Shown here: positions 18,999 to 27,539 of the stretch, piece by piece
Position numbering within the stretch: the first letter of the stretch is position 1
Layout of the letters: the number at the start of each line of letters is the position of its first letter
Assembly: GCA_028713125.1 (NCBI GenBank)
Contig: JAQTOU010000003.1
Location: forward strand, 124,001-188,000
Direction: 5' to 3'
DNA from: Elusimicrobiales bacterium
Lineage (GTDB): Bacteria > Elusimicrobiota > Elusimicrobia > Elusimicrobiales > UBA9959
DNA: 64,000 nucleotides
Made by a program: the position numbers and the translations under genes
Notes under the pieces: model-generated
Seen by the model: the letters and a program-made list of their open reading frames with translations, nothing else
What the model was told of the DNA's origin: nothing
Databases searched by the model: none

Positions 18999-19583
18999 AT
19001 GAAAAACCTGAAACTGCATTTTATGCTTACGGGTTTAATTTTGTGCCTGGCAGCCGCTTCCTCTTTCGCCCAGGAAAAACCAGGGGAAGAAAAAAAGCTG
19101 GAGGCCGTTGCCGCCGAGCTGGATAAAAACCATTCCGAGGGGCAGCAGCGCGTGGCCGACATGATAAAGGCGGAATTCGGGGTTGCCGACGGCCTGATAA
19201 TGGGCCTCCGTTTCAAAAAGCTGGGTTACGGCGAGATAGCCATAGCGCTAGGCCTGGCCCAGGGCCTGCACCGCACCATCAAGGACGAAGACCTGTATAA
19301 AATAGTCTCACTGCGCCAGGGGCCGCCGGTCATGGGCTGGGGGAGGATAGCTAAAGAGCTCGGCCTGAAGCTCGGCCCGGTTATAAGCAAGGTCCAGAAG
19401 ATATCGGCAGAGGTCCGCAGGGATGAAAAGGGCGATAAAGCCGCGGAAGATAAAAAAACTGAAGCCGAAAAGCTAAAGAAGCAGGAGAAGGCGGACAAGT
19501 CCGAAAAAACCGATAAGGACGGAAAAGCGTGGGAGCAGAAAAAATCCTGGATGGAACGGATGAAATCTTTTATGAGGCGGTAA
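18999..19583 (+). CDS. Exported Lys/Glu-rich protein, copy 2 (paralog of 17490-18038)
   Basis: FKKLGYGEIAIALGLAQGLHRTI..LRQGPPVMGWGRIAKELGLKLGPVISKVQKISAE. Confidence 0.7.
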   Translation: MKNLKLHFMLTGLILCLAAASSFAQEKPGEEKKLEAVAAELDKNHSEGQQRVADMIKAEFGVADGLIMGLRFKKLGYGEIAIALGLAQGLHRTIKDEDLYKIVSLRQGPPVMGWGRIAKELGLKLGPVISKVQKISAEVRRDEKGDKAAEDKKTEAEKLKKQEKADKSEKTDKDGKAWEQKKSWMERMKSFMRR

Positions 19584-19586
19584 TAT

Positions 19587-21254
19587 ATGGGGAGAGCTTT
19601 TCGCGCGGCGCTGTTCGCCCTGCTGTTATCTCCTGCCGCCGCGGCGCAAGGCGAAGCTCCGGCGGCTGAGCCGCAGCGCCTTTCCGCGTTCGGCGAAAGC
19701 GAACTGCGCGGGCTCCTGGCCTCGGGGAGCCTGGATATCCTGCAGCGGCCAAAGTTCGGCGAGTACCAGTCCGAGCTCGGGGATTTCTACAATTCCACCG
19801 GCTATGCGCTTACCTGGATCACGGGATCCCGGGCGACCGCGAAGGCCCGCGCCGTCATAAAGCGGCTGGAGGCGGCCGACAATGAAGGTTTGCTTGCGCA
19901 GGACTACGACAGCCCGTTGTGGGCCGGGCGCCTCGCGGAACTGGGAAGTTCAGGCGACGCTTCGGACTCCGAACTTCTCCGTTTCGACCTGGCCCTTACT
20001 GTCTGCGCGATGCGCTATATCCTGGACCTGAGGCTGGGCCGCATCAATCCCCAGCCTTTCCACTCCACTTTCGAATTAGAGCCGGATATACGCGGCCCTT
20101 CGGACCTCCTCAGGAAACGGATCCTGTCCGCGGCGGATGTGGAAGCGGCTTTCCGGTCCGTGGAGCCGGCATTTCCCTCCTACCGCCGGCTTGTCAAGGC
20201 CGTGCAGCGCTACAAAGAGCTGGCCGCCCGGGATGACGGGGAACAGCTTCCGGTTCCTGAAACCCCGGTCAGGCCCGGGGACGCCTATCCGGGCATACCC
20301 CGGCTTACGCGGCTGCTTAAGCTGGTGGGCGACCTTCCGCGCCGCGCCGCTTCCAGTCCGAGGCGCTATACGGGGGCTCTTGCGAAAGCCGTGAAGCGTT
20401 TTCAGCGCCGTCACGGGCTGCCGCCTGACGGTTTTCTCGGCGCCCAGACCATTGTCCAGCTCAATACGCCGCTGGCCCTGCGCCTGCGCCAGCTTCAGCT
20501 TACCCTTGAGCGGTGGCGCTGGCTGCCCCACCGCTTCTCCAGGCCCCCCATCCTCGTCAATATCCCGGAATTCCGCCTTTACGCCGGCAATGCGCCGTCG
20601 CAGAAAGTGGTGGTAGGCATGGCTTTCGAGCATGAAACCCCGGTCTTCGCGAGCCAGCTGACCGAGGTGGTATTCCGTCCTCCGTGGACCGTGCCCATGA
20701 GCATCCAGCTTGCGGAAATGGTTCCGAAACTGGAAAAGAACGCCGCCTACCTGGCGGAAAACGACATCGATGTTATAGACGGCAGGGACGCCATAGTCAG
20801 CACCGGGGCGGTCAGCGCGGAGGTCCTGTCCCGGCTCAAGGACGGCAAGTTGTATCTTAGGCAAAGGCCGGGCCCCCATAATTCGCTCGGCCTGGTAAAG
20901 TTCTTCATGCCCAACTCCCACAGCGTCTACCTTCACGGCACGCCCTCAAGGAGGGGCTTCTGGGAATCGGAGCGGGATTTGAGCCACGGCTGCATCCGGG
21001 TGGAAGATCCCGGCGCGCTGGCGGCCTGGGTGCTGCGCGACGAGCCCGGCTGGACTCCTGAACGCATCCGTGCGGCGATGGAGGGGCCCGAAACTTTGAC
21101 GGTAAAACTAGCCGAACCCGTCAGCGTGCTTCTCCAGTACGGGACGGCGGCGGTCAAGGAGGGGGGCGAAGTGCGTTTTTTTGAGGATATCTACGGCCGC
21201 GACGCGGCGGAAGGCAAGGCTTTCGAAGAGCGGGCGAGGCTCGCGGCCCGGTAG
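19587..21254 (+). CDS. L,D-transpeptidase (YcbB/LdtD type) with peptidoglycan-binding domain
   Basis: LAKAVKRFQRRHGLPPDGFLGAQTIVQLN (PG binding); HGTPSRRGFWESERDLSHGCIRVEDP (YkuD catalytic motif). Confidence 0.9.
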   Translation: MGRAFRAALFALLLSPAAAAQGEAPAAEPQRLSAFGESELRGLLASGSLDILQRPKFGEYQSELGDFYNSTGYALTWITGSRATAKARAVIKRLEAADNEGLLAQDYDSPLWAGRLAELGSSGDASDSELLRFDLALTVCAMRYILDLRLGRINPQPFHSTFELEPDIRGPSDLLRKRILSAADVEAAFRSVEPAFPSYRRLVKAVQRYKELAARDDGEQLPVPETPVRPGDAYPGIPRLTRLLKLVGDLPRRAASSPRRYTGALAKAVKRFQRRHGLPPDGFLGAQTIVQLNTPLALRLRQLQLTLERWRWLPHRFSRPPILVNIPEFRLYAGNAPSQKVVVGMAFEHETPVFASQLTEVVFRPPWTVPMSIQLAEMVPKLEKNAAYLAENDIDVIDGRDAIVSTGAVSAEVLSRLKDGKLYLRQRPGPHNSLGLVKFFMPNSHSVYLHGTPSRRGFWESERDLSHGCIRVEDPGALAAWVLRDEPGWTPERIRAAMEGPETLTVKLAEPVSVLLQYGTAAVKEGGEVRFFEDIYGRDAAEGKAFEERARLAAR

Positions 21255-21258
21255 CGGA

Positions 21259-21774
21259 TCACCAGCGTCTAACGCGGCCTACGTCCACGTGTACGAAATC
21301 GGAGCCGTGATAGTAGCCTACTCCGCCGCGCCTTAGGGCGAGGGCGGTGTCGCGAAGGCGGGAGGTGCTCACGCCCGGCAGGCGGATGTCGATAGCCTCG
21401 GCTTTCATATGCAGGCTGTTGCCGCCTACCCCGGAACTGCGGCTCCGGAGCTGTTTATTGGTCTTCGGGGTGCGGTAGCCGCAGATGATATTTATCTCGC
21501 CCGCCGGCCGCCCTACTTTGTCCGTAAGTTCGGTCAGGAGGTCGAAGAGCCGCGGATCGTAGTGCCTGACGCTGCCCACCCGCCAGTCGCGCAGGAACAG
21601 GTCCAGCTTCGCCAGCGCCTCACGGTCGTAGACGCCGTCCCGGCTGTAGACCACGTCGATGCGCTCCAGGGTATGGGTATTGAACATCCGCAAACGGCAG
21701 ACGCGCTGCGCCGGCAGCGATCCGTAAGCGAAAGTGAAAGGTACGAAGAGAGCAGCCAGGATCAGGTGTCTCAT
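21259..21774 (-). CDS. DUF882/YcbK (MepK)-like M15 peptidase
   Basis: INIICGYRTPKTNKQLRSRSSGVGGNSLHMKAEAIDIRLPG..GGVGYYHGSDFVHVDVGRVRRW. Confidence 0.85.
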   Translation of the reverse strand: MRHLILAALFVPFTFAYGSLPAQRVCRLRMFNTHTLERIDVVYSRDGVYDREALAKLDLFLRDWRVGSVRHYDPRLFDLLTELTDKVGRPAGEINIICGYRTPKTNKQLRSRSSGVGGNSLHMKAEAIDIRLPGVSTSRLRDTALALRRGGVGYYHGSDFVHVDVGRVRRW

Positions 21775-21818
21775 ACCTATAGTCTAGCAGGTATTCTCCT
21801 GCAATCACAGGGGGCTGG

Positions 21819-22949
21819 CTATTGGACTTTAGCTCCCTTTTCAGCAAGGTCCTTCCATAGTTTGTTCTCCAGCTCCACGGATTTTTCCAGGTTGTCATGG
21901 GCCTGCTGGATAAGGGCGTTAAGCTTTACCGTATCTATCGCCGCCCCGCCTGTTTTAGCTCCGGCCGAGTTCATGAAGAACACAAGCTCCTTGACCGAGG
22001 CGTTGAGGGAATCCGCGCCTTCGCTGAAGTCCAGCGCCGCGTTATAAACGCCGCGCTCGAGCTCGGCGGCCTTGGACGGCTTTTTAAGCAGGATCCAGGG
22101 CTGCCAGCGGACCTGCCGGGTAAGAGATTTAAGATTTGCGGAAGCTTTCTCCCCGTTGGCGATGGTGCGGCCGAGCGGGTCGCGGTTCTTGATCACGAAC
22201 TTGTCCAAATTATCTCCCGCCCGCGCCAGGGACTCGGAGGCTGAGTGGATTTTTATTACGGTGTCGTTGATGCTGTCCCTGTTGCCGGAGATGGCGGCGT
22301 TCATCGAGCCCGAGAACTGTTCCAGATTCTTTACGCCGTCGATGATGCCCCGCTCCGCGGCCGGGATGGACCTGTTAAGGGAGGCCATCACCGATTTGGC
22401 TAGGGCGCTGGTCTCCTTGAGGTTCGTAACGGCCGCGTGCGCCGCTCCTACCGTCTCCTTGTCGGCCAGTGCGGCGATAAAATCATCTATGCGCCGGACC
22501 ACGCTTCCGGCTTTTTTCGCCAGTTCCGTGATCGGGACCGGGTTGTCCCCGGTTATTTTATCTCCGGGCGCGAAGTTCTCGGCGGCGCGCCCCGGCATGA
22601 CCGTGAGCATAGAAATGCCTGTCAGCGAGCGGTCCACGGCTACGCTGGTATCCTTCGGGAACGCCTCCGCGTATATTACCCTGGCCGTGACCTCCACCCC
22701 GGCCGCGCGGCGGCCGGCCTCGTCCGTGAAATGAACCGCTTCTATGCCCGTTACCTTTCCCAGTTCCATGCCCATTACCTGGACGGGGTCTTCCACCTTC
22801 AGCCCCTGAATATCGGTGAACAGGATGCGCAGCGTCTGCTTCTTTTTGAACAGGGAGCCCCAGTTCCCGGTGGCGACCAGGATCACGCCCGCCATGAACA
22901 GCGCTGCCAGGATGACCGCTCCGGCTTTTATTTCAGATCGTGTTTTCAT
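21819..22949 (-). CDS. mlaD: MlaD-family (MCE) lipid-transport substrate-binding protein
   Basis: TM anchor then FTDIQGLKVEDPVQVMGMELGKVTGIE MCE domain. Confidence 0.88.
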   Translation of the reverse strand: MKTRSEIKAGAVILAALFMAGVILVATGNWGSLFKKKQTLRILFTDIQGLKVEDPVQVMGMELGKVTGIEAVHFTDEAGRRAAGVEVTARVIYAEAFPKDTSVAVDRSLTGISMLTVMPGRAAENFAPGDKITGDNPVPITELAKKAGSVVRRIDDFIAALADKETVGAAHAAVTNLKETSALAKSVMASLNRSIPAAERGIIDGVKNLEQFSGSMNAAISGNRDSINDTVIKIHSASESLARAGDNLDKFVIKNRDPLGRTIANGEKASANLKSLTRQVRWQPWILLKKPSKAAELERGVYNAALDFSEGADSLNASVKELVFFMNSAGAKTGGAAIDTVKLNALIQQAHDNLEKSVELENKLWKDLAEKGAKVQ

Positions 22950-22957
22950 ATTCTCTC

Positions 22958-23779
22958 CTAAAATCTCTCGATGAACGGCTCAAGCAGGTCCTCGGCGTAA
23001 TCTTTTCTCGATACACGCAGCGGTATAGGCCCGTCGGCAAGGCCGTTGATGAACTGCTGCACCAGCGGGTCGGCGGAAGAGCGTATTTCGGCGGGTGTTC
23101 CCACGGCCACCGCCCGGCCCTTGAAAAGCAAGATCATCCGGTGGGCGATCTTGAAAGCGCTGCCCATATCGTGGGTCACCACTATCGAGGTCACCCCGGT
23201 TTTTTTATTCAGGTCCATCATCAGCTCGTCTATCATCGCGCTTGCGACAGGGTCTAGCCCCGCCGAGGGCTCGTCGTAGAACATTATCTGCGGGTCCAGG
23301 GCCATCGCGCGCGCCAGGCCCACGCGCTTTTTCATGCCGCCGCTTATCTCGGAGGGCTTGAGGTGCTCGAAGTCCCGCAGGCCGACCATCTCCAGCTTCA
23401 TCTTGACCATGATCCCGATCACGTCGGCGGAAAGCTTAGTGTGTTCCTTGAGCGGCAGGGCTATGTTCTCCCCGACCGTCATCGAGTTGAAGAGCGCGCC
23501 CGACTGAAAAAGGATGCCGGTTTTTTTGCGCAGCTCGTCCAGCCCCTCTTCGTCCAGCCGTGTCAGGTCCGTGCCCAGCATTTCGATGCTGCCGGAGGTA
23601 GGGCGCATAGCGCCGATCAGCAGGCGCAGCAGGGTGGATTTGCCGCAGCCGCTGCCGCCCATGATGACCAGGATCTCGCCTTTATTGACGTGGAAGTTCA
23701 GGTCTTCGAGAACCAGCTGGTCGCCGAACCGTTTTACCAGGTTCCTTACTAAGATAGGCTTCTTTAGTTCTTCGCTCAT
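22958..23779 (-). CDS. mlaF: MlaF-like ABC ATPase
   Basis: Walker A GGSGCGKSTLLRLL; EISGGMKKRVGLARAMALDPQIMFYDEPSAGLDPV. Confidence 0.92.
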   Translation of the reverse strand: MSEELKKPILVRNLVKRFGDQLVLEDLNFHVNKGEILVIMGGSGCGKSTLLRLLIGAMRPTSGSIEMLGTDLTRLDEEGLDELRKKTGILFQSGALFNSMTVGENIALPLKEHTKLSADVIGIMVKMKLEMVGLRDFEHLKPSEISGGMKKRVGLARAMALDPQIMFYDEPSAGLDPVASAMIDELMMDLNKKTGVTSIVVTHDMGSAFKIAHRMILLFKGRAVAVGTPAEIRSSADPLVQQFINGLADGPIPLRVSRKDYAEDLLEPFIERF

Positions 23780-23783
23780 AAAT

Positions 23784-24590
23784 TTAGCGGCCCAGGAGTA
23801 TCCGGAATACCGCGGCGAACACGCAATCCGCGGAGATGATCATGACGATAGAGTACACCACGGAGCGGGTGGCCGCCTTGCCGACGCCTTCCGCGCCGGA
23901 GTCGACCCGCAGGCCCTCAAAACAGGCGATGAGGGCGATCAGGATGGCGAAAACCCAGCTCTTAAAGATCCCGACGACCACGTCGGAGGTGACCAGCGTT
24001 TCCAGCATCTTCTGGATGAAGAGGTCCGGGGAGATATGAAGGACGGTCCAGGCGATGCCCATCCCTCCCAGTACGCCTACAAAGTCCCCTACCATGGTAA
24101 CGCATGGTATCATCAGCGCCGCCGCGATGAGCCGCGGGACCACCAGGTAGCGGACCGGGGAGATAGCGAGGGCACGCAGCGCCTCTATCTCCTCGCTGAC
24201 GGCCATCGTGCCCAGCTCGGCCGACATCGCCGCGCCCGCGTATCCGGCCATGACCATGGCGGTCATAAGCGGCCCGAGCTCACGGAAGATCCCCAGCCCT
24301 ACCACGCTGCCCACGTATTCCTTGATGCCGAAGGTTTTAAGAAGGTTGGCCAGCTGCAGGGCGATCACCACGCCGATAAACAGCTGTACGAGGCAGACTA
24401 TCCCCAGGCTGGCGAAGCCGACGCGCACCATCTGCTCCAGGACCGGCTCGCCACGGACCCGGAGTTTGCGCCCGGTGAAAGGGGCGATAAAAATGAAATA
24501 CAGGGCGTCGGCGAGCAGCCAGGCCAGCCCACCTATATAGCGGAGCCCGGTATAGAACCGCGCGCCGATCTCTCCCGCTGCGTTTTCCAT
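23784..24590 (-). CDS. mlaE: MlaE-like ABC permease
   Basis: ELGPLMTAMVMAGYAGAAMSAELGTMAVSEEIEALRALAISPVRYLVVPRLIA. Confidence 0.92.
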   Translation of the reverse strand: MENAAGEIGARFYTGLRYIGGLAWLLADALYFIFIAPFTGRKLRVRGEPVLEQMVRVGFASLGIVCLVQLFIGVVIALQLANLLKTFGIKEYVGSVVGLGIFRELGPLMTAMVMAGYAGAAMSAELGTMAVSEEIEALRALAISPVRYLVVPRLIAAALMIPCVTMVGDFVGVLGGMGIAWTVLHISPDLFIQKMLETLVTSDVVVGIFKSWVFAILIALIACFEGLRVDSGAEGVGKAATRSVVYSIVMIISADCVFAAVFRILLGR

Positions 24591-24594
24591 GCCT

Positions 24595-24939
24595 TTATAC
24601 TCCCAGCGCTTCCTGCCGCGTGGCCGCGAGACTGAAAAATTTATCCAGCCTGGCCAGGGCGAAGACGTCCTTTACCTTATCGATCATGCCGGCCAGGACC
24701 AGCGCTACGCCCGCCGCTTTGGCCAGCTTCATCGCCTCTACCAAAGTGGCGACGCCCGAACTGTCTATGAAGGTGACCCCCGCGAGGTCCACGACCACGG
24801 CGGCCGGCCTGTAGCCGATGGAGTCGGCCAGCGCCTTGCGCAGCCTGGGCGACTCGTGCATGTCCACTTCGCCGTCGGCGGTTATCACGACCGTGCGGCC
24901 CGGGGCCCCGTCTTCTACGATCTCGGTTCTTATCTGCAT
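24595..24939 (-). CDS. STAS-domain protein (anti-anti-sigma / MlaB-like)
   Basis: VVVDLAGVTFIDSSGVATLVEAMKLAKAAGVALVLAGM; directly upstream of mlaE. Confidence 0.85.
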   Translation of the reverse strand: MQIRTEIVEDGAPGRTVVITADGEVDMHESPRLRKALADSIGYRPAAVVVDLAGVTFIDSSGVATLVEAMKLAKAAGVALVLAGMIDKVKDVFALARLDKFFSLAATRQEALGV

Positions 24940-26595
24940 TTATTTATTTCCTTTTCCGCGCACCAGCATATGTAGCTCGTTCCCGTCCCAGAGCTTGTCG
25001 TCGAATTCCACCACGTCCATGACCTCGCGGATATAGCGGACGCCGAGCCCGCCCGGGCGGATGTCGGCGAGGTCGCGCGAGACGAAGCGGCCGGGGTCCT
25101 GCCTGTCGCCCCAATCGCGGATATGGACAGAGAACTGGTCCGGGGACCGCCCCACTCCTATGCGGATCTTCTCGTCGGGGTTCATGCGGTAGGTATGCTT
25201 TATTATGTTGGACACGGCCTCGGTAAGCGCCAGCAAGATGGCGCCGGTGTTCCTGTCGTCGAAACCGTGGGCCAGCGCCAGTTTTTCCACGAACTTCCTG
25301 GCCTGGGCCAGGGACTTGGTTTCCGATGAAAAAGTCCGTTCCTCGTAATCCCCGTACCCTACGCCCACCACAGTGATATCGTCGGCCAGGGCCTGCCCTT
25401 CCGTAAAACGGCTGATGGCCTTCATAAGCCGCGGCACCGCCAGCTCCGGGCAGTCGGCCAGGATCTCATTCACCTTCTCCGGGCCGAGGCGGGCGCCGGA
25501 CGGCGATTTCGCATCCCAGACCCCGTCGGTCATAAAAACTATGCGTTCCCCAGTGGCAAGCGTGAGCCTGGTGCTCTTATATGTTATGTCCTCCATGATC
25601 CCTAGCGGGGGGTTATCGGAAGCGCCGGCCAGGCGGCAGGCGCCTGCGGCGGGGCCTACTATGATGGGAGGGAGATGCCCCGCGTTCACGAACTCCACCG
25701 ATCCGGAGGCCGGGTCTATCACCGCGTAAACGGCGGTGATGAAGATCCCCCGTTTCGAACGCTTTGTGACTATGGCGTTCAGGCGGTTAAACAGCGCTCC
25801 GCCTTCGGGGTCGGCTTGCGCGAGATATTCGAAATCGGCCGAGAATTTGGCGCCGAAGAGCGCCGCAGGCACGCCTTTGCCCGAGACGTCCGCCACCAGC
25901 ACGGCCAGCCTGCCGTCGGGCAGCCGGGTGATGTCGACCACGTCGCCCGCCACGTAGCGGCAGGCCAGGCTGCGGCATTCGACGCGCAGGTTCCGTATGG
26001 AAGGGATGTCGGAGGGCAGGGAGGCGCTCTGGATCTCCTCCGCGATCCGCATATCGTGCTGAAGGCGGTCCTGTTGGAGCGCTTTGCCGTGCAGCAGGGA
26101 GTTGTCTATGGCGATGGCGGCGACGCCGCAATACCGGGTAAAGAGCACCTGGTCTCCGGGAGTAAAAGCGGCCCCGTCCTTCTTGTTGATGACCTGGGCC
26201 ACGCCGATCAGTTGCTCCTTCGCGAAAAGCGGTACGCAAATCACGCTTTTTGTGTGAAAGCCCGTCTTCTTGTCTAAACCGGGAAAAAACCTCGGGTCCT
26301 TGTAGGCGTCTTCCACCAGGAGGGGCCTGAGATTTTTGGCCACCCAGCCGGAGAGGCCGACCCCTGCCTTAAGTCGCGTCTGCTCCATGATGCGCGGCCC
26401 GGCTTCGCCCAGGGCGACCTCATAGACCAGCTCGCCGGTGGCCGCGTCCAGCAGCATGATATTTGAGGCCTCGGCTTTCAGGGCGGCTCCGGCCTTGTTA
26501 AGCACCTCGGTCAGGACGGCTTTAAGGTCCAGCGTCGAGGTCAGTAAGGCATAAACATCAAGCAGCTTTTCTAGGTCTTTGGTCTTGCATGCCAT
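24940..26595 (-). CDS. GAF-SpoIIE (PP2C) phosphatase fused to RsbW-like HATPase
   Basis: GAF region (TGFHTKSVICVPLF); VAGDVVDITRLPDGRLAVLVADVSGKGVPAAL; C-terminal LLALTEAVSNIIKHTYR..GLGVRYIREVMDVVEF; start MACKTKDLEK at 26595 preferred over 26682. Confidence 0.87.
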   Translation of the reverse strand: MACKTKDLEKLLDVYALLTSTLDLKAVLTEVLNKAGAALKAEASNIMLLDAATGELVYEVALGEAGPRIMEQTRLKAGVGLSGWVAKNLRPLLVEDAYKDPRFFPGLDKKTGFHTKSVICVPLFAKEQLIGVAQVINKKDGAAFTPGDQVLFTRYCGVAAIAIDNSLLHGKALQQDRLQHDMRIAEEIQSASLPSDIPSIRNLRVECRSLACRYVAGDVVDITRLPDGRLAVLVADVSGKGVPAALFGAKFSADFEYLAQADPEGGALFNRLNAIVTKRSKRGIFITAVYAVIDPASGSVEFVNAGHLPPIIVGPAAGACRLAGASDNPPLGIMEDITYKSTRLTLATGERIVFMTDGVWDAKSPSGARLGPEKVNEILADCPELAVPRLMKAISRFTEGQALADDITVVGVGYGDYEERTFSSETKSLAQARKFVEKLALAHGFDDRNTGAILLALTEAVSNIIKHTYRMNPDEKIRIGVGRSPDQFSVHIRDWGDRQDPGRFVSRDLADIRPGGLGVRYIREVMDVVEFDDKLWDGNELHMLVRGKGNK

Positions 26596-26629
26596 ATTTC
26601 CGCCGTTGTCCGGTGCTGTTAAATTCAGG

Positions 26630-27346
26630 CTAATAGTGTTCGGCGGGGGGGCGCCCCGTGTCCTCGCTCTGGGTGCTCCCATCCGCCGGGACCACTTCTT
26701 CCAGCTTGCCTTTGTCCAGGACCGTGCCGACCATATGGATGAGGTGTTTTGCCGTTTTCACTGTCTCAGCCAGGCGGCCGGCTGAATCGGCGGATATCGC
26801 CGTTTTTTCTTTTTCTTTAATAAGTTCGAGCTGGCCGCAGATGCTGGCGAGGGGCGGGCGAAGATCGTGTAAGAGCAGGTTCACCAGGTTGTCGCGCATT
26901 TTTTTCAGCTCGCCCAGTTCGTTATAGTTCTCCTGCAGCCGGTTTTTCTGGCGGCGCATTTCGAGGTGGGTTTCAACGCGCGCCTCCACTTCCTCGAACT
27001 GGAACGGCTTGGTGATGTAGTCCACGCCGCCGGTGCCGAAGGCCTTTACCTTGTCTATTGTTTCGGTGAGGGCGCTCAGGAAAATTACGGGGATATCTTT
27101 AAGCTTTTCGTCGGCTTTAAGTTCGGTGCAGACTTCATAGCCGTTCATTTCCGGCATGTTAATATCCAGCAGGATAAGGTCGGGCGGGTCGTTGCGGGCG
27201 GCCTGCAGCGCCATTTTCCCGCTTACGGCGGCGCGCACTTTGTAGCCGCGCCCTTTCAGCATCCCGGAGAGCAGCTCGAGGTTCGCGGGCGTATCGTCCA
27301 CCATAAGGATGGCCGGGGGTTTTTTTGAGCTTATCGGATCCGTCAT
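26630..27346 (-). CDS. REC-HisKA-like protein lacking HATPase domain
   Basis: REC (LMVDDTPANLELLSGML..LILLDINMPEMNG) and LLHDLRPPLASICGQLELI, then stops; start MTDPISSKK at 27346. Confidence 0.78.
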   Translation of the reverse strand: MTDPISSKKPPAILMVDDTPANLELLSGMLKGRGYKVRAAVSGKMALQAARNDPPDLILLDINMPEMNGYEVCTELKADEKLKDIPVIFLSALTETIDKVKAFGTGGVDYITKPFQFEEVEARVETHLEMRRQKNRLQENYNELGELKKMRDNLVNLLLHDLRPPLASICGQLELIKEKEKTAISADSAGRLAETVKTAKHLIHMVGTVLDKGKLEEVVPADGSTQSEDTGRPPAEHY

Positions 27347-27452
27347 AGCTGTTTCCTTCGCGGCGGGTGAGGTGACTTCCACCCATAAAGCGGCCCGGAC
27401 AGCACCGCCTGCGCCCACACTTATATGATACCCTCCGGCGCCCATGGCCGCT

Positions 27453-27487
27453 ATACGGAGTAATACGCGCCGCTATAGGTAATATTC
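27453..27487 (-). promoter_or_regulatory. Motif copy B: GAATAT-N16-TATTAC-TCCGTAT (minus strand)
   Basis: About 107 bp upstream of the 27346 start, same orientation. Confidence 0.5.
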
Positions 27488-27539
27488 ACCGGCTGCCGCG
27501 GGGCCGCCGGCCGGACCGCATCGTCCGCGCCGGGGCGGG

